64,000 bases of DNA from NCBI GenBank assembly GCA_037783415.1, contig JAZGTN010000027.1:3620001-3684000 (forward strand), written 5' to 3'. The notes under the pieces were generated by a model. It searched no databases and was not told the DNA's origin. It saw nothing but the letters and a program-made list of their open reading frames with translations. Shown here one piece after another: positions 34,945-48,446 of the stretch (positions within the stretch are counted from its first letter, which is position 1; each line of letters starts with the position of its first letter). The position numbers and the translations under genes were made by a program. The DNA comes from Leptasterias polaris. Taxonomy: Eukaryota; Echinodermata; Asteroidea; Forcipulatida; Asteriidae.

Positions 34945-35285
34945 ATAATATAGTCATAATAATAACAATACTGGGTTCTTGTATAGCACTGTTATTATTA
35001 TCTTTCTTTTCAACATGTTTGTTTTGAATTATGAGACAAACAAACTGTGGCACATCATTCTGGAGCCACTGTTGGAAACACCTTCTCTTCACAATAAGTG
35101 TTTAACTGTGTTCTCTTACATCGAATCTACGACTTTACGTCCCATCGAAGGAACAAAGCAATAACGTTGAAGTATCTTGCTCAAGGACATAAGTACCATG
35201 ACCGGGACTCCAACCCACACTCCGCTCATCAGAAATACCAGAGCTTGAGTGTGCAGGTCCACACCACATTTGAATGTCTCACTCA
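34945..35285 (-). mobile_element. tRNA-derived SINE, minus strand
   Basis: On the minus strand it reads AAGCTCTGG...GAGTGTGGGTTGGAGTCCC (a degraded B box), then CTTATGTCCTTGAGCAAGAT, ACTTCAAC and a GATGGGACGTAAAGTCGTAG segment. It ends in TGCTATACAAGAACCCAGTA followed by ATT repeats. Shared blocks with the plus-strand SINE at 32713 support the call. It is more decayed than that copy. Confidence 0.65.
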
Positions 35286-36621
35286 TGAAACACAAACACC
35301 AATACACAATGTAGTGGTTCCAGAAATCAAAACCAATTTGAATATGTTACAATATGTATGGGACAAATTAAACATTAACAAATTTAGTACAGTGTTTTAT
35401 GTGTGAGACAATAAAATATTACCTTGTTATGCTTATTGCACAATCTGTGATCAGTGAACATAATACTGCATTGGTATGCTTTGTAAGTTTATAATACTAG
35501 TGATAATGATGTGTGTCATTAGGCTGAACTTGCATACTTGTACCAAAATGTACTTTTCGAATGATTGTCACATATTTAATACTGACTTCCCTATAGCTTA
35601 TAAGTAATTAGTTCAACATATTAATTGATCTGTTGATGCAACTACATGTATTCGAGCTACTGTGTGATGTATGAATAAAAACTGTTAAATGCAATGTGTT
35701 TTTGTTACTTATGCGTGTCATGATTTGTGTATTGTCATTGCTACAGATTCTGAAGCATTTGGTGTTCAAGTAATTTTTTGAAATGAAAATAATTTTCTGG
35801 AAGTTTAGTACACGAGCAACAGCAGAATCAAAGTGGACAATGGCGGGGAAGTCATTTAAGGAAGTAAAACAGAAACATACTTGCTGTCTAATGTTTGAAC
35901 TCTTTATTTAATTTGTAAAAAAATTACAATTTAATTTTGTAACGTCAGCTCCTGTTTCATAGAGATAATGATCAGACAAAAAGTGAAACGTTCGTCCCAT
36001 TTGATAATGCGTTGAATCGAAATCCCTAAACATTGTTTATGTAGGAACAAATCGTTGTGTACAAATGTAATGGCTTCAACGATAAATGCATTAGTCCTCT
36101 CATGGCAGGAATCCAAAAATGAAAGCAAATTTGTTGTGTCAAATTCATGAACTCGACTAAGTCCCACTCAACTGGTTTAATGAGATGTGCGTAAAATCAT
36201 AGAGAAAAGACCAAAAACATACTGAGAATTTTTCACCAATCGGAACATGACTTGCATGTTAGTCTATGGTCGGATTGCATTTTAGCTATCCCCAATGGTA
36301 CAAATTAACGGTAAACTTTCATTACAATTAAGTTAATTTGACAACTCCTAAGGACATGGAACGTCTCTTTCTAGAATCGTATTTGTTTTAAATGGTAATT
36401 TTGGTAATTTAGGAAACTAACATCAAACTCACATGATAAAATTGTGTTGTTTGACCACCTAAATAATATTTACAATCTTCAGCCACTAGGTCTTTTGTAC
36501 ACGGATAGAAAACCCTAAACGCACGTAGGTATTACATGTAATGCTTGGTCATGCACAAATCACATAGGCATGAACTAACTATATGGGTCCTCTGTCCGGT
36601 TAGGAATTAGATAAAAAAGCT
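35286..36621. other. Non-coding single-copy DNA up to the right array
   Basis: No gene recognised. It ends abruptly inside a 130-bp repeat, at TGTTTAGTTCTTGAGATATA near 36627. Confidence 0.5.
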
Positions 36622-37686
36622 ACGCTTGTTTAGTTCTTGAGATATAGTCCCACTTCCGGTTGACCCGGAAGTAAAGGTCAACATGGGGTCACGGTTACCC
36701 GAGGCTAATCTCCAATACCCAAGGAGTCTATAACTGAAAACAGTTTGAAAATTGGTTGTGTAGTTCTTGAGATAGGGTCCCACTTCCGGTTGACCCGGAA
36801 GTAAAGGTCAACATGGGGTCACGGTTACCCAAGGCTATTCTACAATGCCCATTAGGAGTCTATAACTGAACAAAGTTTGAAAATCGGTTGTGTAGTTCTT
36901 AAGATATGGTCCCACTTCCGGTTGACCCGGAAGTAAAGGTCAACATGGGGTCACGGTTACCCAAGGCTAATTTCCAATGCCCAAGGAGTCAATAACTGAA
37001 AAAAGTTTGAAAATCGGCTGTGTACTTCTTGAGATATGGTGCTGCAAAGATTAACTAATTAAAGCTTTGAATTACCGTAATTTGACACCTGATGACGTCA
37101 CAGTAACAAAAATGTGTTTTTCATACTAATAAATTTGATAAGGTACACGATGGTATGTAACTTATCCCAATCCAATGCCTTTTAACGAAAACCCTATTAG
37201 AACGTACGTATATCCTCTCTCGATTCCAATATCACGGCAGTCTTTGACGCCTAGCCGTGATTGCGCAATCACGGCACAATTTGCTTCGTAGCCATGGTTT
37301 GTGTTTGAACCACCAAAACGTTACTAAAACGTTTTTTTTTATACGAAAAGAAAAAACACCTACAAATGACGTCATGATGACGTGACGAAAAATGTTAGAC
37401 TGGAATCGACATCTACAATACAAGACGATGCCATAACTGAAATTTTTTTGAAGATCGGATGTTTACTTCTTGAGATATGGTGTTAATCAGATTGGCTAAT
37501 TAAATATTCATACAGCTGTGACGTGAATAATTAATTAAGATTTTTAATCTAATTACATCTAAAATTCAAGTCAGGGCATAAGCTTTAATATGATATAAGA
37601 TTTGTCTGCTTTTGATAATTCTAAGAATAACATATGGTCTTCGAAAGAGACACAGGTTAAGTCAATACGATTTTAGGGAAAGAAAG
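36622..37686 (-). mobile_element. Right (putative 5') part of a Helitron-like unit (unit 7, right part)
   Basis: About three 130-bp repeats (36622-37035), block A (37040-37340) with the GCCGTGATTGC palindrome at about 37255-37276, and a full right arm ending GGGAAAGAAAG. It has no CTAG/hairpin end of its own on the left; the nearest unpaired one is at 15884. It is either truncated or the other half of a unit split by 20 kb. Confidence 0.65.
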
Positions 37687-37826
37687 AAAAATAATAATAA
37701 AAAAAATAAAAATCTGGACGATTTCAAAAGCTGTTCCGACTGAAAGGTCGGAACAGCTAATAATAAAAAAAATAAAAATCTGGACGATTTCAAAAGCTGT
37801 TCCGACTGAAAGTTCGGAACAGCTAA
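37687..37826 (+). repeat. AAT/A-rich junction with two hairpin modules
   Basis: 48-bp modules at 37713-37760 (GAC...GTC stem) and 37779-37826 (GAC...GTT variant), separated by TAATAAAAAAAATAAAAA. The second abuts CTAG at 37827. Confidence 0.9.
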
Positions 37827-39608
37827 CTAGAGATAGTGATTGTGAACAATCACAGAGCTGTTCCGGTAATTTTTGTAAACTTTGAGCCTTAGCTGCAATA
37901 AATCACAAACATCAAAAATAATAATAATAACGAGAATGGAACTAATTACTTTGTGTATATCCAGTTGACCCGGAAGTAAAGGTCAACATGGGGTCACGGA
38001 GTCTATGACTAAAAACAGTTTGAAAATCGGTTGTGTAGTTCTTAAGATATGGTCCCACTTCCGGTTGACCTGGAAGTAAAGGTCAACATGGGGTCACGGT
38101 TACCCAAGGCTAATCTCCAATGCCCAAGGAGTCTAACTGACAAAAGTTTGAAAATAGGTTGTGTGGTTCTTAAGATATGGTCCCACTTCCGGTTGACCTG
38201 GAAGTAAAGGTCAACATGGGGTCACGGTTACCCAAGGCAAATCTCCAATGCCCAAGGAGTCTATAACTGAAAAAAGTTTGAAAATTGGTTGTGTAGTTCT
38301 TGAGATATGGTCTTACTTCCGGTTGACCCATAGGTAAAGGTCAACATGGGGTGACGGTTACCCAAGGCTAATCTCCAATGCCCAAGGAGTCTATAACTAA
38401 AAAAAGTTTGAAAATCGGTTGTGTAGTTCTTGAGATAGGTCCCACTTCCGGTTGACCCGGAAGTAAAGGTCAACATGGGGTCACGGTTACCCAAGGCTAA
38501 TCTTTAATGCCCAAGGAGTCTATAACTGAACAAAGTTTGAAAATCGGTTGTGTAGTTATTAAGATATGATCCCACTTCCGGTTGACCCGGAAGTAAAGGT
38601 CAACATGGGGTCACGGTTACCCAAGGTTATTCTCCAATGCCCATTAGGAGTCTATAACTGAAAAAAGTTTGAAAATTGATTGTGTAGTTCTTGAAATACG
38701 GTGTCACTTCCGGTTGACCCGGAAGTAAAGGTCAACATGGGGTCACGGTTACCCAAGGCTAATCTCCCATGCCCAAGGAGTCTATAACTGAAAAAAGTTT
38801 GAAAATCGGTTGGGTAGTTCTTGAAATAATAGTCTCACTTCCGGTTGACCCGGAAGTAAAGGTCAACTTGGAGTCACGGTTACCCAAGGCTAATTTCCAA
38901 TGCCCAAGGAGTCAATAACTGAAAAAAGTGTGAAAATCGGCTGTGTACTTCTTGAGATATGGTGCTGCAAAGATTAACTCATTAAAGCTTTGAATTACCG
39001 TAATTTGACACCTGATGACGTCACAGTAACAAAAATGTGTTTTTCATACTAATAAATTTGATAAGGTACACGATGGTATGTAACTTATCCCAATCCAATG
39101 CCTTTTAACGAAAACCCTATTAGAACGTACGTATATCCTCTCTCGATTCCAATATCACGGCAGTCTTTGACGCCTAGCCGTGATTGCGCAATCACGGCAC
39201 AATTTGCTTCGTAGCCATGGTTTGTGTTTGAACCACCAAAACGTTACTAAAACGTTTTTTTTTATACGAAAAGAAAAAACACCTACAAATGACGTCATGA
39301 TGAGGTGACGAAAAATGTTAGACCGGAATCGACATCTACAATACAAGACGATGCCATAACTGAAAATTTTTTGAAGATCGGATGTTTACTTCTTGAGATA
39401 TGGTGTAAATCAGATTGGCTAATTAAATATTCATACAGCTGTGACGTGAATAATTAATTAAGATTTTTAATCTAATTACATCTAAAATTCAAGTCAGGGC
39501 ATAAGCTTTAATATGATATAGGATTTGTCTGCTTTTGATAATTCTAAGAATAACATATGGTCTTCGAAAGAGACACAGGTTAAGTCAATACGATTTTAGG
39601 GAAAGAAA

Positions 39609-39609
<1 letters not shown>
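37827..39609 (-). mobile_element. Helitron-like non-autonomous unit 8 (family X)
   Basis: CTAG is at 37827, with hairpin GTGATTG-TGAA-CAATCAC and CAGAGCTGTTCCGG. A distinct short left arm carries an internal AATAATAATAA, then a 130-bp array (37960-38955), block A (38960-39270) and the right arm. Confidence 0.7.
37960..38955. repeat. 130-bp tandem repeat array, about 7-8 copies
   Basis: Same 130-bp unit. The first copies are irregular with small deletions. Confidence 0.95.
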
Positions 39610-39659
<50 letters not shown>

Positions 39660-39713
39660 TAAAAATCTGGACGATTTCAATAGCTGTTCCGACTGAAAGT
39701 TCGGAACAGCTAA
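39610..39713 (+). repeat. (AAT)n junction with one hairpin module
   Basis: About 14 AAT triplets, an A-rich spacer, then a 48-bp module at 39666-39713 ending CTAA directly against CTAG at 39714. Confidence 0.9.
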
Positions 39714-42700
39714 CTAGACTTGAGGTGTTTGTGTACAAACACGAAGCTGTTCCGGTTTTCTGATTCATAAACAAAATTTAATCCTTGTCTAACATTTACT
39801 GCTCAAATGGTTTATAACTGAAAAGAAATTGAATATCGGTTGTGTAGTTCTTGTGATAAGGTCCCACTTCCGGTTGACCCGGAAGTAAATGTCAACATGG
39901 GGTCACGGTTACCCAAGGCTAATCTCCAATGTCCAAGGAGTCTTTAACTGAAAAAAGTTTGAAAATCGGTTGTGTAGTTCTTGAGTTAGGGTCCCACTTC
40001 CGGTTAACCCGGAAGTAAAGGTCAACATGAGGTCACGGTTACCCAAGGCTAATCTTCATTGCCCAAGGAGTCTATAACTGAAAACAGTTTGAAAATCGGT
40101 AGTGTAGTTCTTGAGATAGGGTCCCACTTCCGGTTAACCCGGAAGTAAAGGTCAACATGGGGTCACGGTTACCCAAGGCTAATCTCCCATGCCCAAGGAG
40201 TCTATAACTGAAAAAAGTTTGAAAAATGGTTGTGTAGTTCTTGAAATAGGGTCCCACTTCCGGTTGACCCGGAAGTAAAGGTCAACATGGGGTCACGGTT
40301 ACCCAAGGTTATTCTCCAATGCCCATTAGGAGTCTATAACTGAACAAAGTTTGAAAATCGATTGTGTAGTTATTGAGATAAGGTCCCACTTCCGGTTGAC
40401 CCAGAAGTAAAGGTCAACATGGGGTCACGGTTACCCAAGGCTAATATCCCATGCCCAAGAAGTCTATAACTGAAAAAAAGTTTGAAAATTGGTTGTGTAG
40501 TTCTTGAGATATGGTGTCACTTCAGGTTGACCCGGAACTAAAGGTCAACATGGGGTCACGGTTACCCAAGGCTAATCTCCCATGCCCAAGGAGTCTATAA
40601 CTGAAAACAGTTTGAAAATCGGGTGTGTAGTTCTTGAGATAGGGTCCCACTTCCGGTTGACCCAGAAGTAAAGGTCAACATGGGGTCACGGTTACCCAAG
40701 GCTAATCTCCAATGCCCAAGAAGTCTATAACTGAAAAAAGTTTGAAAATTGGTTGTGTAGTTCTTAAGATATGGTCACACTTCCGGTTGACCCAGAAGTA
40801 AAGGTCAACATGGGGTCACGGTTACCCAAGGCTAATATCCCATGCCCAAGAAGTCTATAACTGAAAAAAAGTTTGAAAATTGGTTGTGTAGTTCTTGAGA
40901 TATGGTGTCACTTCAGGTTGACCCGGAACTAAAGGTCAACATGGGGTCACGGTTACCCAAGGCTAATCTCCCATGCCCAAGGAGTCTATAACTGAAAAAA
41001 AGTTTGAAAATTGGTTGTGTAGTTCTTGAGATATGGTGTCACTTCCGGTTGACCCGGAACTAAAGGTCAACATGGGGTCACGGTTACCCAAGGCTAATCT
41101 CCAATGCCCAAGAAGTCTATAACTGAAAAAAGTTTGAAAATTGGTTGTGTAGTTCTTAAGATATGGTCACACTTCCGGTTGACGCAGAAGTAAAGGTCAA
41201 CATGGGGTCACGGTAACCCAAGGCTAATCTTCAATGCCCAAGGAGTCTATAAGTGAAAACAGTTTGAAAATCGGTAGTGTAGTTCTTGTGATAGGGTCCC
41301 ACTTCCGGTTGACCCGGAAGTAAAGGTCAACATGGGGTCACGGTTACCCAAGGCTAATATCCCATGCCCAAGAAGTCTATAACTGAAAAAAAGTTTGAAA
41401 ATTGGTTGTGTAGTTCTTGAGATATGGTGTCACTTCAGGTTGACCCGGAACTAAAGGTCAACATGGGGTCACGGTTACCCAAGGCTAATCTCCCATGCCC
41501 AAGGAGTCTATAACTGAAAAAAAGTTTGAAAATTGGTTGTGTAGTTCTTGAGATATGGTGTCACTTCCGGTTGACCCGGAACTAAAGGTCAACATGGGGT
41601 CACGGTTACCCAAGGCTAATCTCCAATGCCCAAGAAGTCTATAACTGAAAAAAGTTTGAAAATTGGTTGTGTAGTTCTTAAGATATGGTCACACTTCCGG
41701 TTGACGCAGAAGTAAAGGTCAACATGGGGTCACGGTTACCCAAGGCTTTTCTACAATGCCCATTAGGAGTCTATAACTAAACAAAGTTTGAAAATCGGTT
41801 TTGTAGTTATTGAGATATGATCCCACTTCCGGTTGACCCGGAAGTAAAGGTCAACTTGGGGTCACGGTTACCCAAGGTTATTCTCCAATGCCCATTAGGA
41901 GTCTATAACTGAACAAAGTTTGAAAATTGATTGTGTAGTTCTTGAATTACGGTGTCACTTCCGGTTGACCCGGAAGTAAAGGTCAACATGGGGTCACGGT
42001 TACCCAAGGCTAATCTCCCATGCCCAAGGAGTCTATAACTGAAAAAAGTTTGAAAATCGGTTGGGTAGTTCTTGAAATATGGTCTCACTTCCGGTTGACC
42101 CGGAAGTAAAGGTCAACATGGGGTCACGGTTACCCAAGGCTATTTTCCAATGCCCAAGGAGTCAATAACTGAAAAAAGTTTGAAAATCGGCTGTGTACTT
42201 CTTGAGATATGGTGCTGCAAAGATTAACTAATTAAAGCTTTGAATTACCGTAATTTGACACCTGATGACGTCACAGTAACAAAAATGTGTTTTTCATACT
42301 AATAAATTTGATAAGGTACACGATGGTATGTAACTTATCCCAATCCAATGCCTTTTAACGAAAACCCTATTAGAACGTACGTATATCCTCTCTCGATTCC
42401 AATATCACGGCAGTCTTTGACGCCTAGCCGTGATTGCGCAATCACGGCACAATTTGCTTCGTAGCCATGGTTTGTGTTTGAACCACCAAAACGTTACTAA
42501 AACGTTTTTTTTAATACAAAAAGAAAAAACCACATACAAATGACGTCATGATGACGTGACGAAAAATGTTAGACCGGAATCGACATCTACAATACAAGAC
42601 GATGCCATAACTGAAAAAAGTTTGAAGATCGGATGTTTACTTCTTGAGATATGGTGTAAATCAGATTGGCTAATTAAATATTCATACAGCTGTGACGTGA

Positions 42701-42860
42701 ATAATTAATTAAGATTTTTAATCTAATTACATCTAAAATTCAAGTCAGGGCATAAGCTTTAATATGATATAGGATTTGTCTGCTTTTGATAATTCTAAGA
42801 ATAACATATGGTCTTCGAAAGAGACACAGGTTATGTCAATACGATTTTAGGGAAAGAAAG
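39714..42860 (-). mobile_element. Helitron-like non-autonomous unit 9 (family X, largest array)
   Basis: CTAG is at 39714 with hairpin GTGTTTG-TGTA-CAAACAC. The 130-bp array (39815-42200) is the longest in the window and shows internal higher-order repetition: groups of three repeats recur, for example 40430-40790 against 40830-41160 and 41350-41690. Block A (42210-42510) and the right arm follow. Confidence 0.7.
39815..42200. repeat. 130-bp tandem repeat array, about 18 copies, with higher-order structure
   Basis: Copies with the rare CTTCAGGTTGACCCGGAACT variant recur about every three units, which indicates that blocks of repeats were duplicated together. Confidence 0.9.
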
Positions 42861-42874
42861 AAAAATAATAATAA

Positions 42875-45715
42875 CTAGATATGTAGTGATTGTGTACAAT
42901 CACAGAGCTGTTCCGTTCTGTTGACCATAAAAGTTGTTTTTGTAGCTCGAGAATGGAACTAATTACTTTGTGTATATCCTGTAATCGTGTTTGAAATGAA
43001 TGCATGTGATCATGCGTATTCATCGCAGTGTAAACAAATCAAACAAGATCGGATCTTGTTTGAAACCGAAAGTAAAGCTCAAAGTAAGCTACAAATCATT
43101 ACGAATTTATGACGTGTGGTTCGGGAGATATGGGTTTTTCGAGCTATGGGGTCACGGTTACCCAAGGCTAATCACCAATGCCCATTAGGAGTCTAGAACT
43201 GAAAAAAGTTTGAAAAACGGTTGTGTAGTTCTTGACATTTGGTCTCACTTCCGGTTGACCCGGAAGTAAAGGTCAACATGGGGTCACGGTTACCCAAGGA
43301 TAATCTCCAATGCCCAAGGAGTCTATAACTGAATTTTTTTTGAAAATTGGTTGTGTAGTTCTTGAGACATTGTCTTACTTCCTTTTGACCCATAGGTAAA
43401 GGTCAACATGGGGTCACGGTTACCCAAGGCTAATCTCCCATGCCCGAGAAGTCTATAACTGAAAAAAGTTTGAAAATCGGTTGTGCAGTTCTTCAGATAG
43501 GGTCTTACTTCCGGTTGACCCATAGATAAAGGTCAACATGGGGTCACGGTTACCCAAGGCTAATCTCCCATGCCCAAGGAGTCTATAACTGAAATAAGTT
43601 TGAAAATCGGTTGTGTAGTTCTTAAGACATGGTCCCACTTCCGGTTGACCCGGAAGTAAAGGTCAACATGGGGTCACGGTTACCCAAGGGTAATCTCCAA
43701 TGCCCAAGAAGTCTATAACTGAAATAAGTTTGAAAATCGGTTGTGTAGTTCTTAAGACATGGTCTCACTTCCGGTTGACCCGGAAGTAAAGGTCAACATG
43801 GGGTCACGGTTACTCAAGGCTAATCTCCCGTGCATAAGGAATCTATAACTGAAAAAAGTTTGAAAATCGGTTGTGTAGTTTTTGAGATATGGTGTTTCTT
43901 TCGGTTGACCCGGAAGTAAAGGTAAACATGGGGTCACGGTTACCCAAGGCTAATATCCCATGCCCCAGAAGTCTATAACTGAAAAAAGTGTGAAAATCGG
44001 TTGTGTAGTTCTTGAGATAGGGTCCCACTTCCGGTTGACCCGGAAGTAAAGGTCAACATGGGGTCACGGTTACCCAAGGCTAATATCCAATGCCATTAGG
44101 AGTCTATAACTGAACAAAGTTTGAAAATCGGTTGTGTAGTTCTTGAGATTTGGTCTCACTTCCGGTTGACCCGGAAGTACAGGTCAACATGGTGTCACGG
44201 TTACCCAAGGCTAATCTCCAATGCCCAAGAAGTCTATAACTGAAAAAAGTTTGAAAATTGGTTGTGTAGTTCTTAAGATATGGTCACACTTCCGGTTGAC
44301 GCAGAAGTAAAGGTCAACATGGGGTCACGGTAACCCAAGGCTAATCTTCAATGCCCAAGGAGTCTATAAGTGAAAACAGTTTGAAAATCGGTAGTGTAGT
44401 TCTTGTGATAGGGTCCCACTTCCGGTTGACCCGGAAGTAAAGGTCAACATGGGGTCACGGTTACCCAAGGCTAATCTCCAATGACCAAGGAGTCTATAAT
44501 TGGAAAATTATTGAAAATCGATTGTGTAGTTCTTGAGATATGGTTCCACTTCCGGTTGACCCGGAAGTAAAGGTCAACATGGGGTCACGGTTACCCAAGG
44601 CTTTTCTACAATGCCCATTAGGAGTCTATAACTAAACAAAGTTTGAAAATCGGTTTTGTAGTTATTGAGATATGATCCCACTTCCGGTTGACCCGGAAGT
44701 AAAGGTCAACTTGGGGTCACGGTTACCCAAGGTTATTCTCCAATGCCCATTAGGAGTCTATAACTGAACAAAGTTTGAAAATTGATTGTGTAGTTCTTGA
44801 ATTACGGTGTCACTTCCGGTTGACCCGGAAGTAAAGGTCAACATGGGGTCACGGTTACCCAAGGCTAATCTCCCATGCCCAAGGAGTCTATAACTGAAAA
44901 AAGTTTGAAAATCGGTTGGGTAGTTCTTGAAATATGGTCTCACTTCCGGTTGACCCGGAAGTAAAGGTCAACATGGGGTCACGGTTACCCAAGGCTATTT
45001 TCCAATGCCCAAGGAGTCAATAACTGAAAAAAGTTTGAAAATCGGCTGTGTACTTCTTGAGATATGGTGCTGCAAAGATTAACTAATTAAAGCTTTGAAT
45101 TACCGTAATTTGACACCTGATGACGTCACAGTAACAAAAATGTGTTTTTCATACTAATAAATTTGATAAGGTACACGATGGTATGTAACTTATCCCAATC
45201 CAATGCCTTTTAACGAAAACCCTATTAGAACGTACGTATATCCTCTCTCGATTCCAATATCACGGCAGTCTTTGACGCCTAGCCGTGATTGCGCAATCAC
45301 GGCACAATTTGCTTCGTAGCCATGGTTTGTGTTTGAACCACCAAAACGTTACTAAAACGTTTTTTTTAATACAAAAAGAAAAAACCACATACAAATGACG
45401 TCATGATGACGTGACGAAAAATGTTAGACCGGAATCGACATCTACAATACAAGACGATGCCATAACTGAAAAAAGTTTGAAGATCGGATGTTTACTTCTT
45501 GAGATATGGTGTAAATCAGATTGGCTAATTAAATATTCATACAGCTGTGACGTGAATAATTAATTAAGATTTTTAATCTAATTACATCTAAAATTCAAGT
45601 CAGGGCATAAGCTTTAATATGATATAGGATTTGTCTGCTTTTGATAATTCTAAGAATAACATATGGTCTTCGAAAGAGACACAGGTTATGTCAATACGAT
45701 TTTAGGGAAAGAAAG
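42875..45715 (-). mobile_element. Helitron-like non-autonomous unit 10 (family X)
   Basis: CTAG is at 42875, hairpin GTGATTG-TGTA-CAATCAC. The left arm (42910-43130) includes AAACAAGATCGGATCTTGTT, which contains the palindrome AACAAGATC/GATCTTGTT around CG. Then come a 130-bp array (43130-45065), block A and the right arm. The stretch around its left end is repeated at an offset of 2855 in unit 11. Confidence 0.7.
43130..45065. repeat. 130-bp tandem repeat array, about 15 copies
   Basis: Same 130-bp unit. The left part matches the left part of the unit 11 array and of the unit 1 array copy by copy. Confidence 0.95.
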
Positions 45716-45729
45716 AAAAATAATAATAA

Positions 45730-48441
45730 CTAGATATGTAGTGATTGTGTACAATCACAGAGCTGTTCCGTTCTGTTGACCATAAAAGTTGTTTTTGTAG
45801 CTCGAGAATGGAACTAATTACTTTGTGTATATCCTGTAATCGTGTTTGAAATGAATGCATGTGATCATGCGTATTCATCGCAGTGTAAACAAATCAAACA
45901 AGATCGGATCTTGTTTGAAACCGAAAGTAAAGCTCAAAGTAAGCTACAAATCATTACGAATTCATGACGTGTGGTTCGGGAGATATGGGTTTTTCGAGCT
46001 ATGGGGTCACGGTTACCCAAGGCTAATCACCAATGCCCATTAGGAGTCTAGAACTGAAAAAAGTTTGAAAAACGGTTGTGTAGTTCTTGACATTTGGTCT
46101 CACTTCCGGTTGACCCGGAAGTAAAGGTCAACATGGGGTCACGGTTACCCAAGGATAATCTCCAATGCCCAAGGAGTCTATAACTGATTTTTTTTTGAAA
46201 ATTGGTTGTGTAGTTCTTGAGACATTGTCTTACTTCCTTTTGACCCATAGGTAAAGGTCAACATGGGGTCACGGTTACCCAAGGCTAATCTCCCATGCCC
46301 GAGAAGTCTATAACTGAAAAAAGTTTGAAAATCGGTTGTGCAGTTCTTCAGATAGGGTCTTACTTCCGGTTGACCCATAGATAAAGGTCAACATGGGGTC
46401 ACGGTTACCCAAGGCTAATCTCCCATGCCCAAGGAGTCTATAACTGAAATAAGTTTGAAAATCGGTTGTGTAGTTCTTAAGACATGGTCCCACTTCCGGT
46501 TGACCCGGAAGTAAAGGTCAACATGGGGTCACGGTTACCCAAGGGTAATCTCCAATGCCCAAGAAGTCTATAACTGAAATAAGTTTGAAAATCGGTTGTG
46601 TAGTTCTTAAGACATGGTCTCACTTCCGGTTGACCCGGAAGTAAAGGTCAACATGGGGTCACGGTTACTCAAGGCTAATCTCCCGTGCATAAGGAATCTA
46701 TAACTGAAAAAAGTTTGAAAATCGGTTGTGTAGTTTTTGAGATATGGTGTTTCTTTCGGTTGACCCGGAAGTAAAGGTAAACATGGGGTCACGGTTACCC
46801 AAGGCTAATATCCCATGCCCCAGAAGTCTATAACTGAAAAAAGTGTGAAAATCGGTTGTGTAGTTCTTGAGATAGGGTCCCACTTCCGGTTGACCCGGAA
46901 GTAAAGGTCAACATGGGGTCACGGTTACCCAAGGCTAATATCCAATGCCATTAGGAGTCTATAACTGAACAAAGTTTGAAAATCGGTTGTGTAGTTCTTG
47001 AGATTTGGTCTCACTTCCGGTTGACCCGGAAGTACAGGTCAACATGGTGTCACGGTTACCCAAGGCTAATCTCCAATGCCCAAGAAGTCTATAACTGAAA
47101 AAAGTTTGAAAATTGGTTGTGTAGTTTTTGAGATATGGTGTTACTTCCGGTTGACCCGGAAGTAAAGGTAAACATGGGGTCACGGTTACCCAAGGCTAAT
47201 ATCCCATGCCCAAGAAGTCTATAACTGAAAAAAGTGTGAAAATCGGTTGTGTAGTTCTTGAGATAGGGTCCCACTTCCGGTTGACCCGGAAGTAAAGGTC
47301 AACATGGGGTCACGGTTACCCAAGGCTAATATCCAATGCCCATTAGGAGTCTATAACTGAAAAAAGTTTGAAAATTGGTTGTGTAGTTCTTGAGATATGG
47401 TCTTACTTCCGGTTGACCCGGAAGTAAAGGTCAACATGGGGTCACGGTTACCCAAGGCTAATATCCCATGCCCAAGAAGTCTATAACTGAAAAAAGTGTG
47501 AAAATCGGTTATGTAGTTCTTGAGATAGGGTCCCACTTCCGGTTGACCCGGAAGTAAAGGTCAACATGGGGTCACGGTTACCCAAGGCTAATATCCAATG
47601 CCATTAGGAGTCTATAACTGAAAAAAGTTTGAAAATCGGTTGGGTAGTTCTTGAAATATAGTCTCACTTCCGGTTGACCCGGAAGTAAAGGTCAACTTGG
47701 AGTCACGGTTACCCAAGGCTAATTTCCAATGCCCAAGGAGTCAATAACTGAAAAAAGTGTGAAAATCGGCTGTGTACTTCTTGAGATATGGTGCTGCAAA
47801 GATTAACTCATTAAAGCTTTGAATTACCGTAATTTGACACCTGATGACGTCACAGTAACAAAAATGTGTTTTTCATACTAATAAATTTGATAAGGTACAC
47901 GATGGTATGTAACTTATCCCAATCCAATGCCTTTTAACGAAAACCCTATTAGAACGTACGTATATCCTCTCTCGATTCCAATATCACGGCAGTCTTTGAC
48001 GCCTAGCCGTGATTGCGCAATCACGGCACAATTTGCTTCGTAGCCATGGTTTGTGTTTGAACCACCAAAACGTTACTAAAACGTTTTTTTTGTACACAAA
48101 AAGAAAAATACGCCTACAAATGACGTCATGATGACGTGACGAAAAATGTTAGAACAGATTTCACATCTACAATACGAGACGATCCCATATCTGAAAAAAA
48201 GTTTGAAGATCGGATGTGTACTTTTAGAGATATGGTGTTAACAAGATTGGCTAATTAAATATTCACACAGCTGTGACGTGAATAATTAATTAAGAATTTT
48301 AATCTAATTACATCTAAAATTAAAGTCAGGACCTAAGCTTTACAATGGTATATGATTTGTCTACTTTTGATTATTTTAAGAAAGACATATGGCATCTGAA
48401 AGAGACACAGGTTAAGTCAATACGATTTTATGGAAAGAAAG
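45730..48441 (-). mobile_element. Helitron-like non-autonomous unit 11 (family X)
   Basis: CTAG is at 45730, hairpin GTGATTG-TGTA-CAATCAC. A left arm, a 130-bp array (45990-47780), block A (47790-48090) and a right arm ending TGGAAAGAAAG follow. Its right 1.7 kb match unit 1 at offset 44770, including rare variants. Its left part matches unit 10 at offset 2855. It therefore looks like a recombinant or gene-converted unit. Confidence 0.7.
45990..47780. repeat. 130-bp tandem repeat array, about 14 copies
   Basis: Same 130-bp unit; shares copy order with unit 1. Confidence 0.95.
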
Positions 48442-48446
48442 TATAA

